From Chitinophagaceae bacterium (GTDB lineage Bacteria > Bacteroidota > Bacteroidia > Chitinophagales > Chitinophagaceae): DNA of 64,000 nucleotides. The first letter of the stretch is position 1, and each line of letters opens with the position of its first letter. The stretch lies in assembly GCA_016719165.1 (NCBI GenBank), contig JADKAJ010000005.1, positions 279,945 to 343,944 on the forward strand, read 5' to 3'. The position numbers and the translations under genes are program-made. Of the stretch, positions 43,865 through 53,109 are shown in pieces. The notes under the pieces were generated by a model. It was not told the origin of the DNA, did not search any database, and saw only the letters and a list, made by a program, of their open reading frames with translations.

Positions 43865-45499
43865 ATGGCAAAGCAAATCTTCTTCGACATTGAAGCAAGA
43901 AATAAAATGAAAAAAGGCGTGGACACACTGGCCAACGCTGTGAAAGTGACATTAGGCCCAAAAGGCCGTAATGTGGTTATCGAGAAAAAATTCGGTGCAC
44001 CACAGGTAACTAAAGATGGTGTTACCGTTGCTAAAGAAATTGAACTGGAAGATCCTATTGAGAACATGGGAGCCCAGATGGTAAAAGAAGTAGCTTCTAA
44101 AACTGCTGACCTTGCAGGTGATGGAACTACAACCGCCACTGTTTTAGCCCAGTCTATCATCAGCGAAGGATTGAAGATGGTAGCTGCCGGTGCCAACCCG
44201 ATGGATCTGAAAAGAGGCATCGACAAGGCGGTTAGCCTGGTTATCGAAAGCCTGAAAAGTCAAAGCCAGACTGTTGGCAGCGACAGTAAAAAAATACAGC
44301 AGGTTGCTACTATTTCTGCTAATAATGATGAAACAATCGGTAAGCTGATCGCAGAAGCTTTCATTAAAGTTGGTAAAGAAGGTGTGATCACCGTAGAAGA
44401 GGCAAAAGGCACTGACACTACAGTTGATGTAGTGGAAGGTATGCAGTTCGATCGTGGTTATATCTCTCCCTACTTCGTAACGAACAGCGAAAAAATGGAA
44501 GCTGAACTGCAAAACCCTTATATCCTGATCTACGATAAGAAGATCAGCAATATGAAGGATATCCTCCATATCCTGGAGAAAGTTGCCCAGGGCGGACGTC
44601 CGTTACTGATCATTGCTGAAGACCTGGAAGGCGAAGCATTGGCAACACTCGTTGTGAACAAACTGCGTGGTACATTGAAAGTGGCTGCTGTAAAAGCTCC
44701 TGGTTTCGGTGACCGCAGAAAAGAAATGTTGCAGGACATTGCTATCCTGACAAAAGGTATTGTGATCAGCGAAGAGCAGGGTTACAAACTGGAAAATGCT
44801 GACCTCACTTATCTTGGACAGGCTACCTCTGTAACAATTGATAAAGACAATACTACCGTTGTGGGTGGCAAGGGCAAGAAAGAAGATATCGTTGCCCGTG
44901 TAAACCAGATCAAAGCACAGATCGAATCAACTACTTCCGATTACGACAAAGAGAAATTACAGGAACGCCTGGCTAAATTAAGCGGTGGGGTAGCTGTATT
45001 ATATGTAGGTGCTGCTACTGAAGTTGAAATGAAAGAAAAGAAAGACCGTGTTGACGACGCACTGCATGCTACAAGGGCCGCAGTAGAAGAAGGTATCGTT
45101 CCCGGTGGTGGTGTAGCTTATATCCGTGCTATCGACAGCCTCGAAGCAAAAGTTCGTGGCCAGATCGCTGATGAGCAAACCGGTATGGCCATCGTTCGCC
45201 GTGCACTGGAAGAGCCAATCCGCATCCTGACCGCTAATGCTGGTATTGATGGGTCTATCGTGGTTCAAAAGATCAGGGAAGGTAAAGGAGATTTTGGTTT
45301 TAATGCCAGGACTGAAGTGTATGAGAACCTTTTCAAGGCGGGTGTCATCGATCCTACAAAAGTTAGCCGTGTTGCCTTAGAGAATGCTGCTTCTATCGCA
45401 GGAATGTTGCTGACCACTGAATGTGTGGTTGCCGACAAACCAAAGAAAGAAGAGCCACATGCACATGGTGCGCCTGATATGGGTGGTATGGGATATTAA
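43865..45499 (+). CDS. groL: Chaperonin GroEL
   Basis: 544 aa, full length. Family landmarks are VTLGPKGRNVVIEKKFGAP, the ATP-site DGTTTATVLAQ, KAPGFGDRRKEMLQDIA, AAVEEGIVPGGGVAYIRA, and the C-terminal Gly/Met tail GAPDMGGMGY. It forms the double-ring folding chamber with GroES. A 15-bp hairpin terminator follows the stop. Confidence 0.98.
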   Translation: MAKQIFFDIEARNKMKKGVDTLANAVKVTLGPKGRNVVIEKKFGAPQVTKDGVTVAKEIELEDPIENMGAQMVKEVASKTADLAGDGTTTATVLAQSIISEGLKMVAAGANPMDLKRGIDKAVSLVIESLKSQSQTVGSDSKKIQQVATISANNDETIGKLIAEAFIKVGKEGVITVEEAKGTDTTVDVVEGMQFDRGYISPYFVTNSEKMEAELQNPYILIYDKKISNMKDILHILEKVAQGGRPLLIIAEDLEGEALATLVVNKLRGTLKVAAVKAPGFGDRRKEMLQDIAILTKGIVISEEQGYKLENADLTYLGQATSVTIDKDNTTVVGGKGKKEDIVARVNQIKAQIESTTSDYDKEKLQERLAKLSGGVAVLYVGAATEVEMKEKKDRVDDALHATRAAVEEGIVPGGGVAYIRAIDSLEAKVRGQIADEQTGMAIVRRALEEPIRILTANAGIDGSIVVQKIREGKGDFGFNARTEVYENLFKAGVIDPTKVSRVALENAASIAGMLLTTECVVADKPKKEEPHAHGAPDMGGMGY

Positions 45500-45524
45500 T
45501 AGTATTACCATAGTATTAAAGTTT

Positions 45525-45558
45525 AGGAAAAGACCTGTTTTTTAACAGGTCTTTTCCT
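45525..45558 (+). terminator. Hairpin terminator after groEL
   Basis: Perfect 15-bp stem (45525-45539 and 45544-45558) with a TTTT loop. The Ts are inside the stem, with no long run after it. Confidence 0.7.
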
Positions 45559-45612
45559 ATTGACGGCATTATCAAAAAGATATAATTTTATTTCTCATCA
45601 AAACTTTAAACT

Positions 45613-46632
45613 ATGAAAACACAAAGAAAATTCCGTCCTTTTTTTGTTGTCATTATTTTGTGTTTAACTTTTTTTTCATGCAAGAAAACTGGTACAGAAA
45701 CAACAAAAGAACAGACTGTTAAAGAAGGTTATTCACAGAACGGAAGTCATCAACAAAATGTATTGAGGTATAATAGACCTACAGATGCTGTAAAGATTTT
45801 TTCTAAAACAATTGATGTACCTCCGGGTAAAGGAGTTGGCAAACCCTCAAATAATACATCTACGGCTGGTAGAGGGCCATGCAATTATACATTCTCTGGT
45901 ACTTTAGAGTATGCTATTTATAGCTTACCATGTGGTACATTGAATATGCCATCAGGATATCCAACTAACGAGTATCGTATTGATTTTACATTTTACATGA
46001 ATACGATAGGTTCTTCGCTGCCAAATCTCCAGAACGATTTTCTTATCCTTAATGGTGTTACATTGTCCAATCCCGGAGACTATTCTTATTCTTCTGGTGT
46101 GCCCCCAACTTCACAAAACCCTAATGGCGACGGTTTTACATTTACAGGCTCAATTTGGTTTAGTAATCTGGGTATAAACTTGCCGATTGGCTGTGGCCAG
46201 TCAACTACTTCAATGATATTTCAGGGGCATTGCTGGTCTCCACTTTGTAGTCCAGGAGATGATTACTTTATTACTATTAATAATATATCCCTCAAACCCT
46301 CTGATGCCTGTGCTGCTAATTCCGAACCAGCAATAGTTTATCCAAATGTTTCTCCTAATCAGGGTGAATTCTATGTGTTCATGCCATGGGATGGAGCTTG
46401 CTTTGAAACATGTTTTTTACCCGATGATTGGACCGATTTGGAAATTGAATATTATAAAGACCCTGGTGGTACACATTATAATGTACTAACTGGTTATGTT
46501 CCTTTCACCTATGGACCGTATATAGTTTCGGTTTTAGATGGCCCGGGAAATTATAGTATTCGAAGCAGGTACAAATGCCCAGGTGGAGGAAGTGGTGCGT
46601 GGTCCACCTGGTCGTCTGTTCCTGTTTATTAG
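45613..46632 (+). CDS. Lipoprotein of unknown function
   Basis: 339 aa. The leader ends in a lipobox (CLTFFSCKK). The mature part is Cys-containing (SLPCGTLNMP, GCGQSTTSM, ACFETCFLPDDW) and ends in a beta-rich, perhaps Fn3-like region (NYSIRSRYKCPGGGSGAWST). It lacks a T9SS sorting domain. Its coding sequence is noticeably more AT-rich than the flanking groEL. No family recognised. It is flanked by terminators on both sides, so it is monocistronic. Confidence 0.6.
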   Translation: MKTQRKFRPFFVVIILCLTFFSCKKTGTETTKEQTVKEGYSQNGSHQQNVLRYNRPTDAVKIFSKTIDVPPGKGVGKPSNNTSTAGRGPCNYTFSGTLEYAIYSLPCGTLNMPSGYPTNEYRIDFTFYMNTIGSSLPNLQNDFLILNGVTLSNPGDYSYSSGVPPTSQNPNGDGFTFTGSIWFSNLGINLPIGCGQSTTSMIFQGHCWSPLCSPGDDYFITINNISLKPSDACAANSEPAIVYPNVSPNQGEFYVFMPWDGACFETCFLPDDWTDLEIEYYKDPGGTHYNVLTGYVPFTYGPYIVSVLDGPGNYSIRSRYKCPGGGSGAWSTWSSVPVY

Positions 46633-46682
46633 CAGACCCGTCGATCTTCGATACTGCTTAGTATAAATTGATTCAATGTGAG

Positions 46683-46716
46683 AAATCCTGTTTTTTATTT
46701 AAAAACAGGATTTTTT
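46683..46716 (+). terminator. Intrinsic terminator after the lipoprotein gene
   Basis: 13-bp stem (46683-46695 with 46701-46713), loop TATTT, followed by more Ts. Confidence 0.82.
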
Positions 46717-46838
46717 GCATTAGTGAAAAATTGGGTTCGCAGAATATGAATTATTCTTATTTTTAACACTCTATTTTGTCTTGATTGCTTAAAAACATTC
46801 CTGTTTTTATTAGTCATTCACTTAACTAAAAAAATAAT

Positions 46839-49800
46839 ATGAGAAAAATTTACAAACTCAGTCTTACGGTTTTTGCTGCTTTGACTATCTCATTTTCTTT
46901 GTTTGCACAGAATAAGTTCTTCACTGATGCTGGTGAAAACAGAACGGTGCAAACAACTGGTCAAAGAGTAATTATTCCACAAAAATTCCGGACATCTTTT
47001 ATGGATGTTCTGGCAATGAAAGATTTTCTTTGGTCGCTTCCTTCGGAGCAGGCTGCAAGAGCCAACCGGAGTCAAATGCCTGTAATAGAATTACCAACTC
47101 CTGATGGAGGGATGGCAAAATTTCTGGTTTGGGAAAGTAGTATCCAAGAGCCAGCTCTGGAAGCAAAATTTCCGGATATTAAAACATTTACGGGACAGGG
47201 AATAGACGATCCTTTCGCAACGATTCGGCTTGATTTTGGCCCGAACGGATTTCATGGGCAGGTATTAACTGTAAACGGATCATATTACATAGATCCGTAC
47301 GCAAGAGGTGTTTTGAATCACTATATCAGTTATTATCGCACAGATTTCAGAAAATCCGGAAAATTTCTTTGTGAAGTGCCTGATAATCCCAGCTTTTCCC
47401 GTAATAACGCAATTGAGGCTGCATGTTTAGGTACTGATCTCAGAACTTACAGGCTGGCAGTAGCCTGTACGGGCGAATATGCACAAGCACCGGGTATTGC
47501 GGCTGGAGCAAATCCTGCAATTTTGCATGCTGCAATAGTTACCACTGTCAATAGAGTAGTAGGGGTTTATGAAAAAGAAGTTTCTATAAGGATGATACTG
47601 GTAGCAAATAACAATCTGGTAGAATTTCTTAATGCTGCAACAGATCCTTTTACCGGAAACAATAATGCAAACGTTTTGATTAACGAGAGTCAGACAGTAA
47701 TTGACGCTAATATCGGAGCTGCTAACTATGATATTGGCCATACATTCAGTACGGGCGGCGGCGGCTTAGCACAATTGAATTCGCCCTGTGGTCCCAGTAA
47801 AGCAAGAGGTATAACAGGAAGCCCTTTTCCTACAGGGGATGCTTATGACATAGATTATGTGGCGCATGAAATGGGACACCAGTTTGGAGGAAATCACTCT
47901 ATGGCGGGATGCGGATCATCTCCTGCATCTACTAAGTATGAAGTAGGAAGCGGTACCACCATTCAGGCTTATGCGGGTATATGTGGAGCAGAGGACATAC
48001 AGCCTAATAGCGATCCTTACTTTCATGCAATCAGCTTTGATGAAATAAGCAATTTCATTGTTTCTGGTGGTGGCAGTACCTGCGGTACCAGCGCACCTAC
48101 TGGTAACAATTTGCCTGTTATTGCTCCTTTAGCGAATAATGGAGTTAGTATACCACCGGGCACTCCTTTCACATTATCTGGATCTGCTACCGACGCAGAT
48201 GGAGATCCGCTTACTTACAATTGGGAGCAATGGGATTTACAAGGCACTCAGACATGGAATGCCGGTGCCACTGCGGCTCCAGGAAATACCGTTCCTCTGT
48301 TCAAATCAAGAGTTCCAAAAACTAACGGTAGCAGGACCTTTCCTGATATAGCTGTTATATTGGCAAATTTCCCTGCTAACCCCGCTGCAACAATGGGTGG
48401 TTTAAAAGGAGAAACATTATCACCAGTTGCCCGCCCAATGAAATTCAGGCTAACTGTAAGAGATAATCGTGCTGCTGGCGGCGGCGTTACTTCCAGTGGT
48501 TCATCCGGATGCCAGAGTTCCACTACTTACCAGATAAATGTAGTTGGTACTACTCCTTTCACTGTTAGCTCACCAAATGGTGGTGAGTCTTTTCAGGGAG
48601 GCTCTACACAAACAATTACATGGAATAATGCGGGTACTAATGTGGCTCCTTACAACGTAACGAATGTGAGGATCTCATTATCTACAGACGGTGGGTTGAC
48701 TTATCCAACTGAGATTGTAGCCAGCACACCTAACGATGGTTCTGAAACATTGACCATACCCGTTGTAATAACTTCTACTGCACGGATCAAGATTGAAGCT
48801 GTTGGAAATATCTTCTTTGATATTTCTAATGCCAATTTCACTATCACTCCTCCGCCGACCGGCTTTAGCTTCGGACCTACTTCACCTGCTACGGCAACTT
48901 GTCCGGCTCCTGCCACAATGAATGTGGTATTACCAACTATTCCTAACGGAGGATTTACCAATCCAATTACATTAGCAGCAACTGCAGGAGTTCCTGCCGG
49001 TACTACTATTACATTTGCAGCCAATCCTGTTTTACCGGGTAACAATGGCTTAGTAACATTAAATAATGCAAATACATTATCTCCCGGTACGTATGTAGTA
49101 ACTATTTCAGGAACTGCAACCGGTGCACCTAACCAGAATGCTAACGTTACCTTTACTGTAAATGCAGGAGCAGGACCAGCCATTACTACACAGCCATCCA
49201 ACCAAACTGCTTGTGTGGGTACCAATGCTACCTTCTCTGTAGTAGCAACAGGTACATACCAATGGCAATTAAATACAGGTTCCGGCTGGAATGATATTTC
49301 CGGTGCCACTTCAGCCTCTTATACTGTTAACGGTGTTACTTTAACACAGAATGGATACACTTACCGTTGTGTTGTAACCGGTCAGTGTGGTAGTACTAAC
49401 TCAAATGTGGTAACCTTAACAGTTAATGCATTACCGGCAATTACTGCTCAGCCACAAAGCCTCAATCTTTGTTCTGGCAGTGCTGCTTCCTTCAGCGTAA
49501 CGGCTACCGGAGCTGGTCTTTCTTACCAGTGGGAGTTGAGTACAAATGGTGGCGGAACATACACCCCGATTACCGGTGCTACTTCAGCTACTTATAATAT
49601 TGCAGCTGTCGCTGTTACTGACAATAATAATATGTATCGTTGTGTAGTAACAGGTACCTGTGCACCTGCTGCCACTTCTTCAGCGGCTACATTACTGGTG
49701 TCTTCATCAATAACTGTTACTACCAATCCTGTCAGCCAGACAGTTTGTGAAGGAACAAATCTTTCATTCACAGTCGCAGCCGGTGGTTCTGGTTTATCTT

Positions 49801-50795
49801 ACCAGTGGGAAGTAAGCACCAATGGTGGTACAAGCTGGAGCAATATTGCAAACGGTGGTGTGTATACCGGTGCAACTACTCCTACGTTGAACATTACGGG
49901 AGTGCCTCCAACATTTAATACTTACAGGTACAGGGCTACAGTATCCAATGCTGCTTGTACACCGGGAGTATCTACTGTTGCTACGCTGACAGTAAATACA
50001 TTCCCTGTAATAACTGCACAACCACAGAATGCAACCATTTGTGAAGGTGCCAGCCAAAGTTTCAGTGTTACTGCAACAACAGGTGTTGGTACACTCAGTT
50101 ATCAATGGCAGCTAAGTGTTAATGGCGGTACTACATGGACTAACCTTGCTGGTGCAACTTCATCCACTTTTGCTCAAACTGCTATCCCTGCCGGACAAAA
50201 CAGCTACAGGTTCAGGGTGATTGTAACTGCAGGTTGCGGTTCTGTTACTTCCAATGCAGCCGTGTTAACAGTAAATACATATCCTGTAATTTCATTTACA
50301 GCGCCTGCTGTAACCTGTGTGTCTGATGCTTCCTTTACATTAAGTGCAGGTCCGGTTGGCGGCGTGTTCAGCGGACCAGGTGTTGGAGGAACAACCTTTA
50401 ATCCTTCAGCAGCGGGTGTTGGACCGAAGACTGTAACTTACACAGCTACTAATAATGGATGCCAGTCTTCAATTGGCAGGGTGATCCTGGTAAATGAATG
50501 TGCAGAACGTCATCTGACACTGGATCAGTATCCTGCTATCCAGGTTTTCCCAAGCCCGAATAACGGACGCTTCAGCATCAGGCTTAATACTGACCTCTAC
50601 ACTAAACTGAATATTAAAATATTCAACAGTGCCGGTCAGATGGTCAGATCTCAAATTGCTAACGGCCTCACTTTTGGAAGTGTAATACCGTTGGATATCA
50701 CTAACCAGGCAAGCGGAACCTACCATTTGTTCCTGTCCAATGATGAAAATGGTTCTATCTCAACCAAAGGGATAAGTATTATTATGTACAAATAA
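46839..50795 (+). CDS. Reprolysin-like metalloprotease with Ig-like repeats, T9SS cargo
   Basis: 1318 aa. Signal peptide (SLTVFAALTISFSLFAQ), a propeptide-like region, then a metzincin domain with zinc motif HEMGHQFGGNH (343-353) and VGSGTTIQAYAGICG after it. Next are a cadherin/Ig-like domain (GSATDADGDPLTYNWEQWD), a further beta-domain, and four Ig-like repeats (about residues 780-1150) each containing YQW and a TLTVN-type strand end. The last 75 residues (VFPSPNNGRFSIRLNT to GISIIMYK) form a T9SS type A sorting domain. It should be exported by Sec, secreted through T9SS and act at the cell surface. Confidence 0.93.
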   Translation: MRKIYKLSLTVFAALTISFSLFAQNKFFTDAGENRTVQTTGQRVIIPQKFRTSFMDVLAMKDFLWSLPSEQAARANRSQMPVIELPTPDGGMAKFLVWESSIQEPALEAKFPDIKTFTGQGIDDPFATIRLDFGPNGFHGQVLTVNGSYYIDPYARGVLNHYISYYRTDFRKSGKFLCEVPDNPSFSRNNAIEAACLGTDLRTYRLAVACTGEYAQAPGIAAGANPAILHAAIVTTVNRVVGVYEKEVSIRMILVANNNLVEFLNAATDPFTGNNNANVLINESQTVIDANIGAANYDIGHTFSTGGGGLAQLNSPCGPSKARGITGSPFPTGDAYDIDYVAHEMGHQFGGNHSMAGCGSSPASTKYEVGSGTTIQAYAGICGAEDIQPNSDPYFHAISFDEISNFIVSGGGSTCGTSAPTGNNLPVIAPLANNGVSIPPGTPFTLSGSATDADGDPLTYNWEQWDLQGTQTWNAGATAAPGNTVPLFKSRVPKTNGSRTFPDIAVILANFPANPAATMGGLKGETLSPVARPMKFRLTVRDNRAAGGGVTSSGSSGCQSSTTYQINVVGTTPFTVSSPNGGESFQGGSTQTITWNNAGTNVAPYNVTNVRISLSTDGGLTYPTEIVASTPNDGSETLTIPVVITSTARIKIEAVGNIFFDISNANFTITPPPTGFSFGPTSPATATCPAPATMNVVLPTIPNGGFTNPITLAATAGVPAGTTITFAANPVLPGNNGLVTLNNANTLSPGTYVVTISGTATGAPNQNANVTFTVNAGAGPAITTQPSNQTACVGTNATFSVVATGTYQWQLNTGSGWNDISGATSASYTVNGVTLTQNGYTYRCVVTGQCGSTNSNVVTLTVNALPAITAQPQSLNLCSGSAASFSVTATGAGLSYQWELSTNGGGTYTPITGATSATYNIAAVAVTDNNNMYRCVVTGTCAPAATSSAATLLVSSSITVTTNPVSQTVCEGTNLSFTVAAGGSGLSYQWEVSTNGGTSWSNIANGGVYTGATTPTLNITGVPPTFNTYRYRATVSNAACTPGVSTVATLTVNTFPVITAQPQNATICEGASQSFSVTATTGVGTLSYQWQLSVNGGTTWTNLAGATSSTFAQTAIPAGQNSYRFRVIVTAGCGSVTSNAAVLTVNTYPVISFTAPAVTCVSDASFTLSAGPVGGVFSGPGVGGTTFNPSAAGVGPKTVTYTATNNGCQSSIGRVILVNECAERHLTLDQYPAIQVFPSPNNGRFSIRLNTDLYTKLNIKIFNSAGQMVRSQIANGLTFGSVIPLDITNQASGTYHLFLSNDENGSISTKGISIIMYK
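49180..50290 (+). repeat. Four Ig-like coding repeats
   Basis: Four units of roughly 260-300 bp within the protease gene, each encoding a start like ITxQPxxxxxCxG, a central YQWxxSTNGG segment, and an end TLTVNxxPV. Unit starts are near 49180, 49438, 49711 and 50011. Divergence at DNA level is large, so they are old duplications. Confidence 0.8.
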
Positions 50796-50817
50796 GCAAC
50801 TTTAGTTGAATACTAGC

Positions 50818-50850
50818 AATCCCGTCCTGTATATGCAGGACGGGATTTTT
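50818..50850 (+). terminator. Intrinsic terminator after the reprolysin-like gene
   Basis: Stem 50818-50829 with 50836-50847 (AATCCCGTCCTG/CAGGACGGGATT) and TATATG loop, then TTTA. Confidence 0.85.
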
Positions 50851-50943
50851 ATTTCACCATGTTTTAGGTGCTGCGTAGTCTCTACGTTTGAAAAATGAAT
50901 TCTTCGTTTAAACGAATTGTCAGGTTGAACATGCCGAAACCGG

Positions 50944-51098
50944 CCTTCGACAGGCTCAGGCTGACATCTTCGACAGGCTCAGGCTGACATCTTCGGCAAT
51001 CCCGCCTTCGACAGGCTCAGGCTGACAACTTCGGCAATCTCTGGCTGACAAATTGGGCAAGTTCAGATTGACAACTTCTACAAGTCCTGGCTGATATG
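50944..51098 (+). repeat. Tandem degenerate ~23-bp repeats
   Basis: About six to seven units with consensus close to CTTCGACAGGCTCAGGCTGA plus CAT/CAA, the first two being nearly identical (50944-50990), then decaying copies up to 51098. The same sequence recurs on both strands at 52891-52914 and 53055-53109. It fills most of the 393-bp gap between the protease and the ABC-F gene. There are no unique spacers, so it is not a CRISPR array. Confidence 0.82.
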
Positions 51099-51159
51099 AC
51101 TTTTCGAAAAGAGACAGTACAAGATTCTAATTCATTGCTGTTATCAGGCTTAGTTATCG

Positions 51160-51167
51160 TACCTTCG
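51160..51167 (+). promoter_or_regulatory. Candidate promoter of the ABC-F gene
   Basis: TACCTTCG at -7 position, with TTG at 51135-51137 (22-nt spacer). Matches the octamer found before groES. Confidence 0.42.
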
Positions 51168-51188
51168 CGGCTTCAAATTTTACGAAAA

Positions 51189-52814
51189 ATGATCAGTGTA
51201 AAAGACCTGAAATTAGCTTACGGTAAAAGGGTTTTGTTCGAAGAGGTGAACCTCAATTTTACAAAAGGAAATTGTTATGGTGTCATCGGTGCCAATGGTG
51301 CAGGCAAAAGTACTTTTCTGAAGATCCTGAGCGGCGAAATAGAACCTAACAAAGGAACTGTGGAGATCACACCGGGAGAAAGAATGGCGGTACTGAAACA
51401 GAACCAGTTCCAGTTTGATGAGGAAACAGTGCTGAACACCGTGATGATGGGACATACAAAGTTGTGGGCTATTGCCAAAGAAAGAGAAACGATCTATGCG
51501 CTGGCTGATTTTACAGAAGAAGATGGCATGAGGGCCGGTGAACTGGAACATGAGTTTGGTGAAATGGGTGGATATACGGCTGACAGTGATGCCGCCACTT
51601 TACTGAGTGAACTGGGCGTAAAAGAAGAATATCACCAGTCGCTAATGAAAGATATTCCATCCAACCTGAAAGTAAGGGTGTTATTGGCGCAGGCCATATT
51701 TGGTAATCCTGATATCCTCTTATTGGATGAGCCTACCAACGGTCTCGATATTGAAACCATTGGCTGGCTGGAAAATTTTTTGGCGGACTACGAAAATATT
51801 GTTCTCGTGGTGAGCCACGACCGTCACTTCCTGGATGCAGTATGTACCCATGTGGCAGACGTGGACAGGCAAAAGATCAAGATCTTTACCGGTAACTATA
51901 CTTTCTGGTATGAGTCATCACAACTGATGGCAAGACAGATCAATGACAAGAACAAGAAAACAGAAGAGAAAAGACAGGCGTTGATCGACTTCATTGCCCG
52001 CTTCAGTGCCAACGCCTCAAAAAGTAAACAGGCTACTTCCAGGAAGAAAGCGCTGGAGAAATTATCGATAGAAGAAATAGAACCGAGTTACAGAAAATAC
52101 CCCGGTATCATTTTTCAGCAATTACGGGAAGTGGGTAACCAGATCCTGAATGTAGACAAACTGAAAAAATCTGTTGATGGCAGGGTGCTGTTCAGTGACG
52201 TAACCTTTACAGTGAACAAAGGCGATAAGATCGCTTTGCTGAGCCGTGACCCGCTGGCAGTTACCAGTTTCTTTAATATCATTACCGGCGATACAAAAAC
52301 GGACAGCGGTTCTTATGAATGGGGCACTACTGTTACCCATGCCTACCTGCCACAGGAGAATAACCATTTTTTTAATGGAAAGGATAACCTGATGGACTGG
52401 TTACGTCAATATGTACCGGACCATGTAAAAGATGTGGATGAACCATTCCTGCGGGGATTCCTTGGTAAAATGTTATTCAGCGGTGATGATGTGCTGAAGA
52501 CGACCAATGTACTAAGCGGAGGGGAGAAAGTACGCTGTATGCTGAGTAAGATGATGCTCCAGAGCCCCAATGTTATTTTACTGGACCAGCCTACTAACCA
52601 CCTCGACCTGGAAAGTATACAGAGTTTCAACGAACAATGTACCGATTACAAAGGCATCGTATTATTAACGAGCCATGACCATACATTTATGCAAACAGTC
52701 GCCAACAGGGTTATTGAACTCACACCTAAAGGCATCATTGACCGCCTGATGACCTTCGATGAATACCTCGTTGATGAAAGGGTGAAGACATTGAAAGAAG
52801 AGATGTACAAGTAG
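51189..52814 (+). CDS. ABC-F family ATPase, YbiT-like, with one degenerate ATP site
   Basis: 541 aa from the ATG at 51189 (MISVKDLKLAYGKRVLFEEV); a 31-residue in-frame extension upstream reads through the repeats and is rejected. It has two nucleotide domains without membrane helices, as in ribosome-associated ABC-F factors. NBD1 has Walker A GANGAGKST (34-42) and Walker B with catalytic Glu LLLDEPTNG (Glu181), but a degenerate signature IPSNLK (156-161). NBD2 has signature LSGGEK (442-447), but SRDPLAVT (352-359) in place of Walker A and LDQPTNHLD with Gln467 for the catalytic Glu. The linker is charged (ARQINDKNKKTEEKRQALID). Thus the site made of NBD1 Walker A/B and NBD2 signature is intact, and the opposite site is dead. 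Confidence 0.88.
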   Translation: MISVKDLKLAYGKRVLFEEVNLNFTKGNCYGVIGANGAGKSTFLKILSGEIEPNKGTVEITPGERMAVLKQNQFQFDEETVLNTVMMGHTKLWAIAKERETIYALADFTEEDGMRAGELEHEFGEMGGYTADSDAATLLSELGVKEEYHQSLMKDIPSNLKVRVLLAQAIFGNPDILLLDEPTNGLDIETIGWLENFLADYENIVLVVSHDRHFLDAVCTHVADVDRQKIKIFTGNYTFWYESSQLMARQINDKNKKTEEKRQALIDFIARFSANASKSKQATSRKKALEKLSIEEIEPSYRKYPGIIFQQLREVGNQILNVDKLKKSVDGRVLFSDVTFTVNKGDKIALLSRDPLAVTSFFNIITGDTKTDSGSYEWGTTVTHAYLPQENNHFFNGKDNLMDWLRQYVPDHVKDVDEPFLRGFLGKMLFSGDDVLKTTNVLSGGEKVRCMLSKMMLQSPNVILLDQPTNHLDLESIQSFNEQCTDYKGIVLLTSHDHTFMQTVANRVIELTPKGIIDRLMTFDEYLVDERVKTLKEEMYK

Positions 52815-52890
52815 TAGAGTACAGGAAGCAGTGAAGGGGGGAAGCAAAATAGTAAGTTTCCTTTCAAAATGTATGTCAGCCTTTCCGGAT

Positions 52891-52914
52891 AGCCTTCGGC
52901 AAGCTCAGGCTGAC
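52891..52914 (+). repeat. Isolated ~23-bp repeat unit, forward
   Basis: GCCTTCGGCAAGCTCAGGCT followed by GACA, a close match to the 50.9-kb units. Together with GTCAGCC upstream it can form its own hairpin. Confidence 0.7.
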
Positions 52915-53054
52915 ACCTTTGATAATCTCGTTAACCTTCGATGAATACCTCGTTGATGAAAGGGTGAAGGCATTGAAAGAAGAGTTGTACAAGTAGTAGT
53001 GAGCAGGTAGCAATTAATGGAGGAAGGAAAATAGAAAGCTTCCTCTCAAAATGT

Positions 53055-53109
53055 TTGTCAGCCTGAGCTTGTCGAAGGCGGGTTTGTAGAAGGCGAGCTT
53101 GCCGAAGGC
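53055..53109 (-). repeat. Inverted ~23-bp repeat units
   Basis: On the minus strand this reads as a decayed unit (GCCTTCGGCAAGCTC...) and then a good unit (GCCTTCGACAAGCTCAGGCT plus GACA). It is in inverted orientation to 52891-52914, so the pair could fold across unit 2 of the tandem duplication. Confidence 0.7.

Noticed and set aside
50944..51098. Tandem ~23-bp repeats as a CRISPR array
   Set aside because: Units are contiguous and degenerate, with no unique spacers and no cas genes nearby.
52934..52998. Second copy of the ABC-F tail as a small gene
   Set aside because: The copy has no start codon of its own in a plausible context and only about 20 codons; it is a duplicated fragment.
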